Part shown: one piece after another, positions 10,535 to 19,528 of the stretch | Position numbering within the stretch: position 1 is the stretch's first letter | Layout: each line of letters opens with the position of its first letter | Made by a program: the position numbers and the translations under genes | Notes under the pieces: generated by a model | What the model was told of the DNA's origin: nothing | The model's input: the letters and a program-made list of their open reading frames with translations, nothing else | The model's database searches: none | Source of the DNA: a virus | DNA length: 28,430 nt | Direction: 5' to 3' (one strand) | Virus record (IMG/VR): IMGVR_UViG_3300029258_001000 | Coordinates: 1-28,430 of that record

Positions 10535-11401
10535 TCAATCCTCAGTTATGTATGCGCCGGATATTCTCAACTCAAACGCTGATGTAATTTCGCTGGCATC
10601 AAGCCCAGTTGGGCCAGAAGTCGAATCGAATACGGTGGGAAAGATTTTACTTGCACTTGAAAATTCCGCCACAGCGCCAGCAAGCGCCGAGGCAGCCGCC
10701 AAGTTCGCTCCAGCAAAGTAGCCGACTTGCAGTGACGGACGATCATCACCCGCCGCGATTTTGTTGAATGGCAACCCTGCCACATGTATGAGCCCGGACA
10801 AACTACCGACCGAGTTGAGCTTTATTCTCATGTCCACAAAAACCAAGGTGCCGATTTTTCGGTAGGCACCATACTGAACATCAAAGTCGGCGGGAGATAG
10901 GGTGTTAGTACCGTCGGATAACGTAGGTGTCCAGGCGCCCTCCTCGTAGTCATCAAGGGTGTGCGCGTCGCTGCTGGACAGCCCGTCAAGCTTGATGCCA
11001 CCCTGCAATAGCGTCATCCCGGAAGAATCGAAAGTTGCCGCGTTGTCTTTGGTGCCTGCGCCCTCCTTCACCACCAGCTGTCCGGCGGATTCGTCCCACT
11101 TCAAGAAGGCGTTGGTGCCAACCCGGAAATCGAAGTCCCCATCAGCTTTAATAACAAGGTTGCCGCCCGTGGTGTATCGCGCCCCAGCCCATAGCTGGAG
11201 GGTTCCACCAGAGGTATCAATGGCCGCGATGGCCGTGCCAGATCCGAGGCGAGTTCCTGTTTCCTCGAACAGCGCCCGGTTCGCTATGAGCAGGTCGCCT
11301 TCGATATTCACTCCGCACGGCATACGATAGGTATCGCTGCCCTGCGGAACCTCTAGCTGTGGGGTTGCCTCGTTGAGTGCAACGACGTCACGTTCTGCCA
11401 T
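10535..11401 (-). CDS. Tail appendage or secondary fibre protein
   Basis: The protein is 288 aa. The N-terminal ~35 residues (VALNEATPQLEVPQGSDTY) are of the kind that dock to the tail tip. Residues ~40-150 form a beta-rich stalk resembling fibres with 'LTLQLW…FLKWDES' repeats and ending LDGLSSSDAHTLDDYEEG. The C-terminal ~130 residues start WTPTLSDGTN and contain YGAYRKIGTLVFVDMRIKL, a jelly-roll-like appendage segment frequent at the end of phage fibres. It lies between the J-like gene and the small tail protein. It likely binds host surface structures together with the larger fibre. Confidence 0.75.
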   Translation of the reverse strand: MAERDVVALNEATPQLEVPQGSDTYRMPCGVNIEGDLLIANRALFEETGTRLGSGTAIAAIDTSGGTLQLWAGARYTTGGNLVIKADGDFDFRVGTNAFLKWDESAGQLVVKEGAGTKDNAATFDSSGMTLLQGGIKLDGLSSSDAHTLDDYEEGAWTPTLSDGTNTLSPADFDVQYGAYRKIGTLVFVDMRIKLNSVGSLSGLIHVAGLPFNKIAAGDDRPSLQVGYFAGANLAAASALAGAVAEFSSASKIFPTVFDSTSGPTGLDASEITSAFELRISGAYITED

Positions 11402-11402
11402 T

Positions 11403-14400
11403 TCATATCACCGTTTTGTAAGAGCCGTCGCTGGCCCGAATGATGCGCCCGACATAGACGTAGTCGCCGGTAGATTTCTGTACTGAGGCAAGGCACGCAT
11501 GCTCACCACCATCCTCAGCCAAAGCCACCGAGCCAAGCTGGATGCCTCGCTTGAAATACCAAGCCCCAAGTGCGCCGCTGTCACTCCCGTCCTGGGCGAT
11601 GCGGACGCTGATTTCGTGGGGCACGATTGGATCGTAGTCTGCCGCGATCTGCGCGTCTGTCAGTTGGTGCGATTCCCCCGACACTTGATAGGTGCTGATC
11701 GGCGCAAGCGCTTCATCAAGGGTTTCGAAATCGCCGGTGTCTTCGTCGGTCATGCTTCCAGCCACGCCGTCAGTCAAACCGTTCGCGCCGCCGATCTTGC
11801 CGCCCTTCCTGGTCCGCCACTCAAAGGTGAAATCCAGAGTTCGCCCGATGTTGTTGGTGTGTTCCCAGTTCGCGTTACAGGGCGCGTATGGGATCGCAGG
11901 CACGTTGGCCAGGACATCGGAAACCGTGATCGCATTCGCGAGGTTTGATGCAAACTGCGGGGCCTTGTAATACCAAGTTTCCCCGATATTGGCAGTAGCA
12001 AGCTCTTGCCGTATGACGGTCTGCTCAGTGAGCAGGATAAACACATCATTCTGCCCGTGGTTGCGCATATTCGCGGTGGATCCTCGTCGACCTCGCAGCA
12101 GGTTGGTCAAGTCGTAGTCGCCGGCCTGCCCGACCACTGGTAACGCATCTTTGAACTGCACGATCTCCCATCGGCCACGCTGCCCCCACGCCGCGACGTT
12201 GGCGTTTGACTGCAGCAGCGCAGATTCCGTCACGCTAAACAATGGCGCGCCGTTTTGGATCCTCACCCGAATGGTCTGCGTGTCGTAGGATTCAAAGTCA
12301 TACACCGGAACAGGAATGGTCTGGCAAAAGCCAGCAGGTGCCTTGGCTGTGATAACACCAATCGCAGTGAAATCGGAATTATCTGGAGACTGGTAGAATT
12401 GCGCGCCATTCCAGCGCTCACCAATGGCGAATGCGGTCAGGTAGGGAGAAGGGTTGTCCAAATCGTCGGCGTCGCGCAGGGTGTGAACGTCGAGCACTAT
12501 GGGCTTCGCCGGGCCTGAGCGGGTCACCGATTGCGACTTGTAGCCAGATCCAGGGGCAACCACGTAGGCGACCAAGTCATCGGTACTATCTGAAACCGCG
12601 CGCACATCGATCACGCCGTTTGCGCCCCGGTCAATCGACGTTAAACGCACGCGCGTGGAACCCTGTGACGTTGGGATCACAATACAATCCCCGGCATCCA
12701 GATAGCCGTACTTTGGCAGAAGCGTGAATGCGTGGGTGTACTGACCTGCAGTCGTTTGCAAAAGGCGCTTGCACAGCATGGCCGCCTCTGCGTCTGTTAT
12801 CGCAAGCGCGAACTCCGCAGTAGCCGTCGTGCCAACATTACCGAACGGGACCTCTGCAACGACAACCGCCGCCTGCTGATCCGCATCACTCGACAGATAC
12901 CGAAGGGTGAGGCTGCGCGGGATCTCTGCAGACGCGGGTTGGAATGTTTCCAGTGGCAGCACCGGGTCGCCGCCGGCCTCTCGGGCGCCAAGATCTCCAA
13001 CGTCGATTGTTGCAACCGCATTCGCTCCAAGCGGTAGGAATTTCAGCTGCCAGTCGCTTGATACTCGATAGGCATTCGCGATGCGCAGCAGCGCCGATAT
13101 GGATGCTTTTGGCGGACCGTGGCGTGTGTGTGCAAATCCATCAACATCCATGGTTATCGCCGAGGCATCAACCTCTGAAGAGGACAGTCCGGCCCTCTCA
13201 CAAAGATCCTCGATAATGTCGGCGACCGGCTGCTGTTGAACCGTATAAACGTCCGGGCTGTAGGTCAGGACATCGTCGGCAAGCGTGCCGGAGAAGTAGG
13301 TGTTTAGGCCATCGTGGTGAGTGACCGCACCGTAATAAGTAGCTCCGGCGCCGCTCAGGCTCCAGCGCCACATCCGCCGGGTAATCGGGTCAAGGCTCCA
13401 CAGACTCCCGTACCATTGAAAACAGAAGCGGCCTGTGTTTTCGTTGCGGGTCAGGCACTGCTGGTAGTGGCCGGTCCAGCTGTAATACCAAGGGCTCCAG
13501 CCGTTCAGCTCGATCAGGTCGTAAAGCGATACCAGCTCACCATTCGCTCCGCGCGAATCAGTAACCCAGAATCCGCCGCCAGACCCCCCAGTGAACGTGC
13601 AGTTGACCGGCCACCATACCAGCCCGTTGTCATCGATACAGGGTCGCGCCACGAAGGCATTGATCTCTTCGGCGGCGAGCTGAGGTTCGTCCCAGAAGTG
13701 GTCAGAGCCGCTGCCGCCGGTTAGCAAGGGCTTCAGGATCGCGACCGCAAACCTGGATGGGCTGCTCTGTTTGATTGGGGTCAGGATGTTCCCGCCAGCG
13801 TAGGCGCCATACAGGTCGTTCGTCGACAGGACGTATCCAGGCGGTACGTTCAGGCTGGAAACATAGGTTCTCGACCCGGTCTGCTTGACGAATATCTGGA
13901 CCCCGCCAGCTGCGTTGGCCATCAGAAACCCATCATCAGTTTCGCAAACGAATTTGACCCCCCAGCCTCCGGTGTTGAAGGTGTACTTGTAAGAGCCATC
14001 GGCCGTGCCCCATACGGTCCCATACCCGGTGTTTGATGAGTAGGCGATCGCCCAGTCCTGCCCACCAGCGGCCTCGCTACCGATCAAGGCCACCATCATG
14101 GATAGGTTGCCTCCAAGGCTGTAGCCGTGCAGGACCTCTTTTGTGTAGGGATCAAGCCAGAACAGCCCGGCTATGTAGCCACCATAGTATGCATGGCAGG
14201 CAGTAACGACGACGTCGAATTTCGATGAGTATTCAATTGTCGGGATACGGTTTCCCTGCGACCCTTGCAGCGCTTCTGCGATCACCGGCGAATCGTATGG
14301 GCTGATCAATCCAAACTGGATGGATGTCGTGCTGTTGGTGGCTATCAGAGCTTCGGTCAGGGGCGGGCGATTACCCCAGTCGGTCAGAATGCGGTCGGTA

Positions 14401-14966
14401 TACACCCCGTAGCAGATGCCGCGATACGCCGGGACATTACCCTCACCGATGAGCGCTTCGAGTTCCCAATCCGGCTCAGTCTGCGTGCCGTCGTAGTAGT
14501 AGATGTTCTGGGTGCCGTCTTCTGTCTGCGCAGTTGAGTTCCCAGAGTAATCCTCGGTCAACTTGCGGTTGTTCCAGATCTTGATCGCGCGGCCACGAGT
14601 TGGCGGCTCCGCGAAGGCGACCGCATAGGTCATGGAATAGGTGTAGGTGGTCTGCGTGACCGATGGGCCACTGCCCTTGCCTCCGCTGACCGTCGTGGTT
14701 TCCTTGGACTCGACCAAGTCGTCTGCGACGATAAACTGCCCGGCGACGCGCATCGTCCCGTAGATCAGCGGGATCGATGCGCCATCGGCTCCACCTGCTG
14801 AAACGCCGAGATCATCAAGTCTTGAACCTTCCTGGTGCTGGTCCTCCGCGAATAAGGCGTTTGCCACCAGACTCCCGGCAAGCCCGCCCAAGGCTCCACC
14901 GATTGCGCCACCAATGAGCGCCTTGCCGGCCATCTGGCCTACAGCCGTGAGTATCAGCGTCGCCAT
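11403..14966 (-). CDS. Tail-tip / host-specificity protein (J-like hub)
   Basis: The protein is 1187 aa. The N-terminal Gly/Ala-rich hydrophobic stretch (MAGKALIGGAIGGALGGLAG) typifies these hubs. Next comes a short conserved region (SIPLIYGTMRVAGQFIVADDLVE…YTYSMTYAVAFAEPP). Roughly residues 225-570 form a repeat-rich insert with many Trp/Tyr/Gly, possibly a beta-propeller. The phage-tail_3 region runs ~590-800 (PPKASISALLRIANAYRV, EIPRSLTLRYLSSDADQ, YGYLDAGDCIVIP). The C-terminal part has fibronectin-like segments (LTNLLRGRRGS). It should close the tail tube and carry receptor-binding proteins. It follows NlpC/P60 and DUF2163 genes, as in gene-transfer-agent-like tail modules. Confidence 0.88.
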   Translation of the reverse strand: MATLILTAVGQMAGKALIGGAIGGALGGLAGSLVANALFAEDQHQEGSRLDDLGVSAGGADGASIPLIYGTMRVAGQFIVADDLVESKETTTVSGGKGSGPSVTQTTYTYSMTYAVAFAEPPTRGRAIKIWNNRKLTEDYSGNSTAQTEDGTQNIYYYDGTQTEPDWELEALIGEGNVPAYRGICYGVYTDRILTDWGNRPPLTEALIATNSTTSIQFGLISPYDSPVIAEALQGSQGNRIPTIEYSSKFDVVVTACHAYYGGYIAGLFWLDPYTKEVLHGYSLGGNLSMMVALIGSEAAGGQDWAIAYSSNTGYGTVWGTADGSYKYTFNTGGWGVKFVCETDDGFLMANAAGGVQIFVKQTGSRTYVSSLNVPPGYVLSTNDLYGAYAGGNILTPIKQSSPSRFAVAILKPLLTGGSGSDHFWDEPQLAAEEINAFVARPCIDDNGLVWWPVNCTFTGGSGGGFWVTDSRGANGELVSLYDLIELNGWSPWYYSWTGHYQQCLTRNENTGRFCFQWYGSLWSLDPITRRMWRWSLSGAGATYYGAVTHHDGLNTYFSGTLADDVLTYSPDVYTVQQQPVADIIEDLCERAGLSSSEVDASAITMDVDGFAHTRHGPPKASISALLRIANAYRVSSDWQLKFLPLGANAVATIDVGDLGAREAGGDPVLPLETFQPASAEIPRSLTLRYLSSDADQQAAVVVAEVPFGNVGTTATAEFALAITDAEAAMLCKRLLQTTAGQYTHAFTLLPKYGYLDAGDCIVIPTSQGSTRVRLTSIDRGANGVIDVRAVSDSTDDLVAYVVAPGSGYKSQSVTRSGPAKPIVLDVHTLRDADDLDNPSPYLTAFAIGERWNGAQFYQSPDNSDFTAIGVITAKAPAGFCQTIPVPVYDFESYDTQTIRVRIQNGAPLFSVTESALLQSNANVAAWGQRGRWEIVQFKDALPVVGQAGDYDLTNLLRGRRGSTANMRNHGQNDVFILLTEQTVIRQELATANIGETWYYKAPQFASNLANAITVSDVLANVPAIPYAPCNANWEHTNNIGRTLDFTFEWRTRKGGKIGGANGLTDGVAGSMTDEDTGDFETLDEALAPISTYQVSGESHQLTDAQIAADYDPIVPHEISVRIAQDGSDSGALGAWYFKRGIQLGSVALAEDGGEHACLASVQKSTGDYVYVGRIIRASDGSYKTVI

Positions 14967-15385
14967 TACTCAACCCCCGGAATGGCGTACACGCCACGAA
15001 TGCGATCCAGCAGCCTGCCGGCCAGCCGGGTCTCGACAACCCCACCACGCTGATCACTGCCGTAGGCGTGTATTACCGAATCCTGTGAAGCCAGAATTGC
15101 AAGGTGTTGAGGCTCACCACCCCAGGCGAATACCAGGATGTCACCCGGCTTGCGGTCAAGAAACTTGCGCGGCTCCAGCGCCTCCTGCAGCAGGTTGCGC
15201 ATTCGCCCGTCCGGGATGCGAGGATAGTCGTTGATCGGCGTGTGATTTACCGCAATCCCAAGCTCATTCACAACGCCGAGGATGAATCCATAACAATCCA
15301 CGCCATCCCTGGTCTTGCCTTGATGGATAAAAGGAACGCCCTTCCAGCTTCGCGCGCAGTCGACAATTTGCTGCCTGTTGGTCAT
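14966..15385 (-). CDS. NlpC/P60-family tail-tip peptidase
   Basis: The protein is 139 aa, one complete NlpC/P60 domain. The catalytic Cys is in DGVDCYGF (C31), the His in QHLAIL (H94), and a third polar residue is near IHAYG (H106). PGDILVF is the conserved strand before the His. In siphoviruses with DUF2460/DUF2163 tails this protein sits at the tail tip and probably cleaves peptidoglycan stem peptides during DNA entry or helps assembly, like lambda gpK. It overlaps DUF2163 upstream by 4 nt and the J-like gene downstream by 1 nt. It is not the lysis endolysin by position. Confidence 0.88.
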   Translation of the reverse strand: MTNRQQIVDCARSWKGVPFIHQGKTRDGVDCYGFILGVVNELGIAVNHTPINDYPRIPDGRMRNLLQEALEPRKFLDRKPGDILVFAWGGEPQHLAILASQDSVIHAYGSDQRGGVVETRLAGRLLDRIRGVYAIPGVE

Positions 15386-16434
15386 AGCGGCCCCGCTGCG
15401 ATGACGTCGTTACCCGGCAGCTCCGGGAACCCTCCGAAGTTTGCCGCGTTGCCACCGCGCTCGAGGTTAAACTTCGCCCTGCAGTCTCCTGTGTACGGGG
15501 AACCCCAGGTATCGCCAGCGGCCTTGAGGAGCTTGTTGCAGCCCCGCACGGCGGTGTACGTGTCGCCAAGCTGGATTGCAAATGGCGCTGGAACGATCAA
15601 TGAAAGCGTGCCTGCTGCATTGGTCTTTATTGGCAGGCGAATGCCGGTATTCTGCCCAGTCGAAAATGTCAGCCATCCGAACGCGAAGTCGCCATCAGGC
15701 TCTGTGCGCGCGCTATCGGCGAATGTCCGGCTGTCGCTTACGCCGGTCACCGAACCCTGCTTGGTGTATGCCTCGTAACAGGTCCAGACCACGGTGCCAT
15801 CGGTCGTGGTGTTCCCTACCGTCGTGTCCCAGGTCGGCTCGGTGGATCCGCTTGTTCCAGGGGTTGTAACCACGTATCGCCGGCCATCGTAAACGGTTGG
15901 CGAGCGCGCGGCATTGAGCGCATACGCCGTTGTTGCAGCCCAGTTGGGCGGGTCAAGCGTTATGCCGCAGCTGGCATCGCCAAGTGTGTGCTGGCAGTAT
16001 CGGGTGAATAAACGCCCGACGTTGCGCCCAAGAAGCGCTTCGATCCCGATCACCTCAGCCTGGAAGCCGGCGCGCGTCATTCTGACCTCACCGATTACCC
16101 CGGCGTCCAACTTGTGCTTTCCGGCGGCCAGATCGTTGAAATCAACCTCGAACGAATAGACAACCGCGCCAGCGTATTTCCCAGCGGCAAGGTCAGCTTC
16201 AGTAATCCGGTCTGACGTCAGCACCCCAGACAGGGCCTGGCTGTCCTCCGTCGAGTTTTCGGTCTGCTTGGTTGCCGACTTCGCGAAGCTGCCGGACGGC
16301 TCGTAAGCCAACGAGTCGATGGTGAGCGTCTGGTCATGCGTAGTGAACCCCAGCGTTGTGCCATCTGACCTGACAACCTTCCAGCAGGAGCACCGTGTGC
16401 TGGAGAGCAGAATTGAGGCCGATGTGCTTTTCAT
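15382..16434 (-). CDS. Tail protein, DUF2163 with BR0599-type C-terminus
   Basis: The protein is 350 aa. The DUF2163 domain spans ~residues 1-165 (WKVVRSDGTTLGFTTHDQTLTIDSLAYEPSGSF opening), with the conserved RNVGRLFTRYCQHTLGDASCGI region at ~135-160. The C-terminal part contains GWLTFSTGQNTGIRLPIK and the AVRGCNKLLKAAGDTWGSPYTGDC motif with Cys residues, matching the phage BR0599-type domain; in gene-transfer agents the equivalent is a tail-hub protein that binds an iron-sulfur cluster. It follows DUF2460 and precedes NlpC/P60 with 4-nt overlaps on each side. Structural role: tail hub between distal tail ring and tip. Confidence 0.87.
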   Translation of the reverse strand: MKSTSASILLSSTRCSCWKVVRSDGTTLGFTTHDQTLTIDSLAYEPSGSFAKSATKQTENSTEDSQALSGVLTSDRITEADLAAGKYAGAVVYSFEVDFNDLAAGKHKLDAGVIGEVRMTRAGFQAEVIGIEALLGRNVGRLFTRYCQHTLGDASCGITLDPPNWAATTAYALNAARSPTVYDGRRYVVTTPGTSGSTEPTWDTTVGNTTTDGTVVWTCYEAYTKQGSVTGVSDSRTFADSARTEPDGDFAFGWLTFSTGQNTGIRLPIKTNAAGTLSLIVPAPFAIQLGDTYTAVRGCNKLLKAAGDTWGSPYTGDCRAKFNLERGGNAANFGGFPELPGNDVIAAGPL

Positions 16435-17081
16435 TCGCGCACCTCGGTCAGCGGGACACTGGCAGTTCCGTGTGTGTACTCCTCGAGCTGGATCGAAATG
16501 GAATTCGAGTTGAAGCGAACAGGAACGTGGAACTGGAACCCCGCAGTCACCTCGTCAGACTCGGATAGCGCGCCATGCGGCGTTGACCCTCCGGTGAGGT
16601 CAATCACGCCGGTTTGCTTGTTGATGGTAAAGTGCGTGCCGGCGGTTTTCTCGCTCCCGTTAATGCCGAGCAGCATCGTCCCGAAGATTCGGGTGATCTT
16701 CCTTTGGGTCTCGACTCCGGCGTAGGCATACGTCTTGTAAACCTGCAGCGATGTTTCACCGCCGACGGCGCTGCCAAGAATGACCACGTCGTCGAACGCG
16801 GGATCTGAATCCCTGGCACACGACTTCCAGTCAAGAGGGTCGCGGAACCTGAACCCATGCGTCATGCCCTGCGCGATCATGAAAATCGAGTGCAGTTCTT
16901 CCAGGTCGGCGATGTCTTTGACGCCGTATGCAACATCGTAGTCGTGCAGCGGATACGCCCAAGGATTGTTCCGCTCCTCATAGCCGGCGTCGTTGACGGA
17001 CACCTCGACGGCCCACCTCGGCCCGCCGGCGGATCCTGAGCTGAGCCCGGTCGGGAAAATGACGTCGTTGTAAAAACTCAT
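16431..17081 (-). CDS. Distal tail protein, DUF2460 family
   Basis: The protein is 216 aa. The family signature is complete: FPTGLSSGSAGGPRWAVEV near the N-terminus, WAYPLHDYDVAYGVKD, and LHSIFMIAQGMTHGFRFRDPLDW, with a 'TRKITRIFG' / 'TGVIDLTGG'-type C-terminal half. DUF2460 proteins form the distal tail ring between tail tube and hub in GTA-like and lambda-like siphoviruses (lambda gpM position). The start at 17081 overlaps the tape-measure stop by 1 nt. The neighbours on both sides are the expected partners. Confidence 0.9.
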   Translation of the reverse strand: MSFYNDVIFPTGLSSGSAGGPRWAVEVSVNDAGYEERNNPWAYPLHDYDVAYGVKDIADLEELHSIFMIAQGMTHGFRFRDPLDWKSCARDSDPAFDDVVILGSAVGGETSLQVYKTYAYAGVETQRKITRIFGTMLLGINGSEKTAGTHFTINKQTGVIDLTGGSTPHGALSESDEVTAGFQFHVPVRFNSNSISIQLEEYTHGTASVPLTEVRE

Positions 17082-18913
17082 CAGAACATCCTCCCGTAAT
17101 CGCGCCGCGCATCCTGGGCGATCTGCCGAGATGTGCGCTTGAAGCTGTTGGCGTCTGGCGTGCGAATATTTTGCACGACCGTGATGTTGCTGCCGAACTG
17201 GCCTGCGACGTTGGGAATAATGGTTCCTGCGCCCTGTGGAGCGAAGATCTCAGGCCCGGCCTCGCCGACAAGATAGGCTTTCCCGGACTCGACCGGCCCG
17301 CCGGCGGCCCTGGCACCACCGAAAAAGCTGGTGATGTCGAAGCCATCGATTGCCTTCTCGAACGCGGTATACAGCGGGGTAGATACCTTCTTCTTGAGGA
17401 AGATCCGCAGCAGATCCTGCTCAAGCGCCTTGAGCACGTCACCGAAGCTCTGCGCGTCCACGATGGCATTCTCAAACGCGGTGTTGAATGCCTCCCCGAT
17501 CTGATCGGCCATTGTCTTGGTTTCTTCGAGCTTGTCGACGCTGTCGTCGACCTTGTTGTTGATCTCGTCGATGTCGTCCTGGATCTGCAGCGCCTTCTCG
17601 GCAATGATGTCCGCGTAGGCAGGGAACTGCTGCTTCAGTTCCTCCAGGGCTTCGAGCTGGCGCAGCAGTGGGGCAACGGGATCCACATCGTCGATCACGT
17701 CGTTCAGTTTCTTCTGCCAATCGGCCTGCTCTTTCAGTGCCGCCGTCTTTGCCTTGTCTGCGGCGACCTCGGCTTTTTTGGCTTTCGCAAGCGCGTCCTT
17801 GTTTTTGAGCTCCTCCTGGTCAAGGCGCGCCTGCTCTGCAATCTGCGCGTTGTATAGGTTATTGAAGTCGACGCCAAGCTTGAGACCATCTCGGCGAGCG
17901 GTGTTCATTTCCTCCTGCTTTTTGCGCATCCGATCAGTGGACTTTTCCCACGTCTTCGACATCTGGCGATAGCTGTCTCCGGCGCTACGGAACGCCTTTG
18001 CCATGGTGTCGGCACCGAAGAAATCGGCGATTGCTGCAAGGTCATATTCGGCATCGGCAAGCGCGTTGGTGATCCATGCGTTGAAGTCCCCAAACTTCTC
18101 ACGCATCTTGTCGAACCATTCGATGGTCACCTGAACCGCGTCTGGTATGTTTTCCTGCAGCCACGTAGCCATGGCGTCAATGGTCGGTGCAAGCGCTATG
18201 GCGATAGTCTGCCCGAGCGCCACCGTCGTGGCGTTGAACTTCCACATGGCGTCGTTGGCAGTTGCGGCGCTGTCCGCTGCTGATTGGCTCAGGGTCAAAC
18301 CGAGACGGTCAGCTTCTTCGCGCATTTTCCGAATAGCTTCACTACCGCCCTGCATGGTCTGCAGCAGCGACACCCCTTCAGAGTCGAACAGCTTCATCGC
18401 CAGCCTGACGCGGTCGGCAGACGATTCAACGTTCATGATGGCGTCAGCCAGAACCTCAAACTGCTGATCCGGCTTCAGCTTGTTCAGTTGCTCGGCGGAC
18501 AGGCCGAGTTCAGCAAGCGCTTTCTTCGCTTCTCCGGTCCCCGTCGCTGCCTCCGCGATCCGCCGGGTCATGCGCTGCCACCCGATGGTAAGCGTCTGGA
18601 AGCTCACCCCGGTCAGCTCTGCTACGTGTCGGTACTGGGAAAGCGCCTCAGTGCTGGCTCCAAGGCGAAGCGATAGCTTCTGGATTTTATCTGCCGCATC
18701 GAGCGACGATTTGACAAACTTTGTCAGACCACCAACCGCCAACGCCGTTGCGATTGTTCCTTTGAAGTTTCGCCACGACTTTGATGCATTATCCAAGGCT
18801 TTTTTGGTCGATTTCCCAAAGCCATCGAGTTTCTTGTTGGCGCTTTTGAGTTCGGCGCGAAGCTGACTGCTTTCCGCTTCCAGTTTTACAACGAGTTTTG
18901 CGAGATCAGCCAT
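17081..18913 (-). CDS. Tail tape measure protein
   Basis: The protein is 610 aa, short for a tape measure, implying a fairly short tail tube. It opens with a coiled coil (LAKLVVKLEAESSQLRAELKSANKKLDGFGKSTKKAL), contains the lambda-type TMP segment ~55-230 (ASTEALSQYRHVAELTGVSFQTLTIG), a hydrophobic stretch (LGQTIAIALAPTIDAMATW), and a long Lys/Ala/Glu helix (~365-420). The C-terminus has FFGGARAAGGPVESGKAYLVGEAGPEIFAPQ, the conserved 'GG-V--G--YLVGE-GPE-F-P' ending of many tape measures. It determines tail length and is ejected into the host. It directly follows the G/GT chaperone genes, as expected. Confidence 0.92.
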   Translation of the reverse strand: MADLAKLVVKLEAESSQLRAELKSANKKLDGFGKSTKKALDNASKSWRNFKGTIATALAVGGLTKFVKSSLDAADKIQKLSLRLGASTEALSQYRHVAELTGVSFQTLTIGWQRMTRRIAEAATGTGEAKKALAELGLSAEQLNKLKPDQQFEVLADAIMNVESSADRVRLAMKLFDSEGVSLLQTMQGGSEAIRKMREEADRLGLTLSQSAADSAATANDAMWKFNATTVALGQTIAIALAPTIDAMATWLQENIPDAVQVTIEWFDKMREKFGDFNAWITNALADAEYDLAAIADFFGADTMAKAFRSAGDSYRQMSKTWEKSTDRMRKKQEEMNTARRDGLKLGVDFNNLYNAQIAEQARLDQEELKNKDALAKAKKAEVAADKAKTAALKEQADWQKKLNDVIDDVDPVAPLLRQLEALEELKQQFPAYADIIAEKALQIQDDIDEINNKVDDSVDKLEETKTMADQIGEAFNTAFENAIVDAQSFGDVLKALEQDLLRIFLKKKVSTPLYTAFEKAIDGFDITSFFGGARAAGGPVESGKAYLVGEAGPEIFAPQGAGTIIPNVAGQFGSNITVVQNIRTPDANSFKRTSRQIAQDARRDYGRMF

Positions 18914-19172
18914 TTTTCACCGCCAGCATGTCGAGCCCTTTCATGAACTTCCGCGACTGTTCTTCGCGTATCGTGTCCTGATCTTTATAGAAAAAATCGC
19001 CGACGTGCATGGGTTGCTGGCGGCGCCCTCTGTTAGCGTTGAAGGTCATGGACAGCATCTGGGCATGATGCCAGTTGTCTCGCCATGCACCGAACGGCTC
19101 CAGTCGCCAGTAAGCCATCCACTCGGTCAGCTCGTCAGACGGCATGCGATCCTGAAGATCGTGCACCGTCAT
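18906..19172 (-). CDS. T-like part of the tail assembly chaperone
   Basis: This frame encodes 88 aa if started at ATG 19172, but it is more probably translated only as the C-terminal part of the frameshift fusion. TVHDLQDRMPSDELTEWMAYWRLEPFGAWRDNWHHAQ is the signature of phage tail assembly protein T / DUF4035. A basic C-terminus (NRGRRQQPMHVGDFF…) follows. It overlaps the tape-measure start by 8 nt, placing it immediately before its binding partner. Confidence 0.8.
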   Translation of the reverse strand: MTVHDLQDRMPSDELTEWMAYWRLEPFGAWRDNWHHAQMLSMTFNANRGRRQQPMHVGDFFYKDQDTIREEQSRKFMKGLDMLAVKNG

Positions 19173-19528
19173 CCCTAGTTCCAGGGCTAATCGGAACAGG
19201 AACAGCCGCTCTGGATTAGCCCTCAGTCGTTTTTTGCTTCGTCCTCCTCGTCTGAGGAGATGCCAGACAGCTTCAGCACAGCGTCAGTAATCTCCTGCAG
19301 AACAGCCGGGTCGAAGTTCGCCACGTCGTCCAGGTCGTCTGGTCCGAATTCGTCAAGCGCGCAGGCAGCCATCCACGCGACAGCGCCTGCTGGATCATCG
19401 TCGAATCTTCCAGGTAACTCCTGCCGCTGACGAATGGTCAGGGCCGATATCGACACTTCGCCGAGCCCTTCAATATTGACCACCGCACGTTTTCTTGCCG
19501 CAGCTTTGATCAGTTCAGCCTTGTCCAT
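18906..19528 (-). CDS. Tail assembly chaperone fusion G-T via programmed -1 frameshift
   Basis: Ribosomes that slip -1 at A AAA AAC (19229-19235) bypass the stop of the G-like frame and enter the T-like frame. The joined product continues with an open segment (NPERLFLFRLALELG) straight into MTVHDLQDRM, with no intervening stop. This segment has no start codon of its own and is typical of gpG-T fusions. The long product binds the tape measure through its T part and recruits tail-tube subunits, as shown for lambda. The reading was checked codon by codon here. Confidence 0.88.
19223..19528 (-). CDS. G-like tail assembly chaperone
   Basis: The protein is 101 aa, the unshifted product. A beta-rich N-terminus (AVVNIEGLGEVSISALTIRQRQELPGRF) is followed by an acidic helical part (EFGPDDLDDVANFDPAVLQEITDAVLKLSGIS) and ends EDEAKND just after the slippery site. 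This matches gpG-type chaperones that coat the tape measure and are absent from the virion. The start overlaps the tail-tube stop (TGATG). Confidence 0.82.
   Translation of the reverse strand: MDKAELIKAAARKRAVVNIEGLGEVSISALTIRQRQELPGRFDDDPAGAVAWMAACALDEFGPDDLDDVANFDPAVLQEITDAVLKLSGISSDEEDEAKND
19229..19235 (-). promoter_or_regulatory. -1 frameshift slippery heptamer A AAA AAC
   Basis: On the - strand the G-like frame reads GCA AAA AAC GAC TGA. The heptamer fits the X XXY YYZ rule exactly, and the stop follows one codon later. Shifting back by one nucleotide opens the T-like frame. A downstream stimulatory structure was not assessed. Confidence 0.88.
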
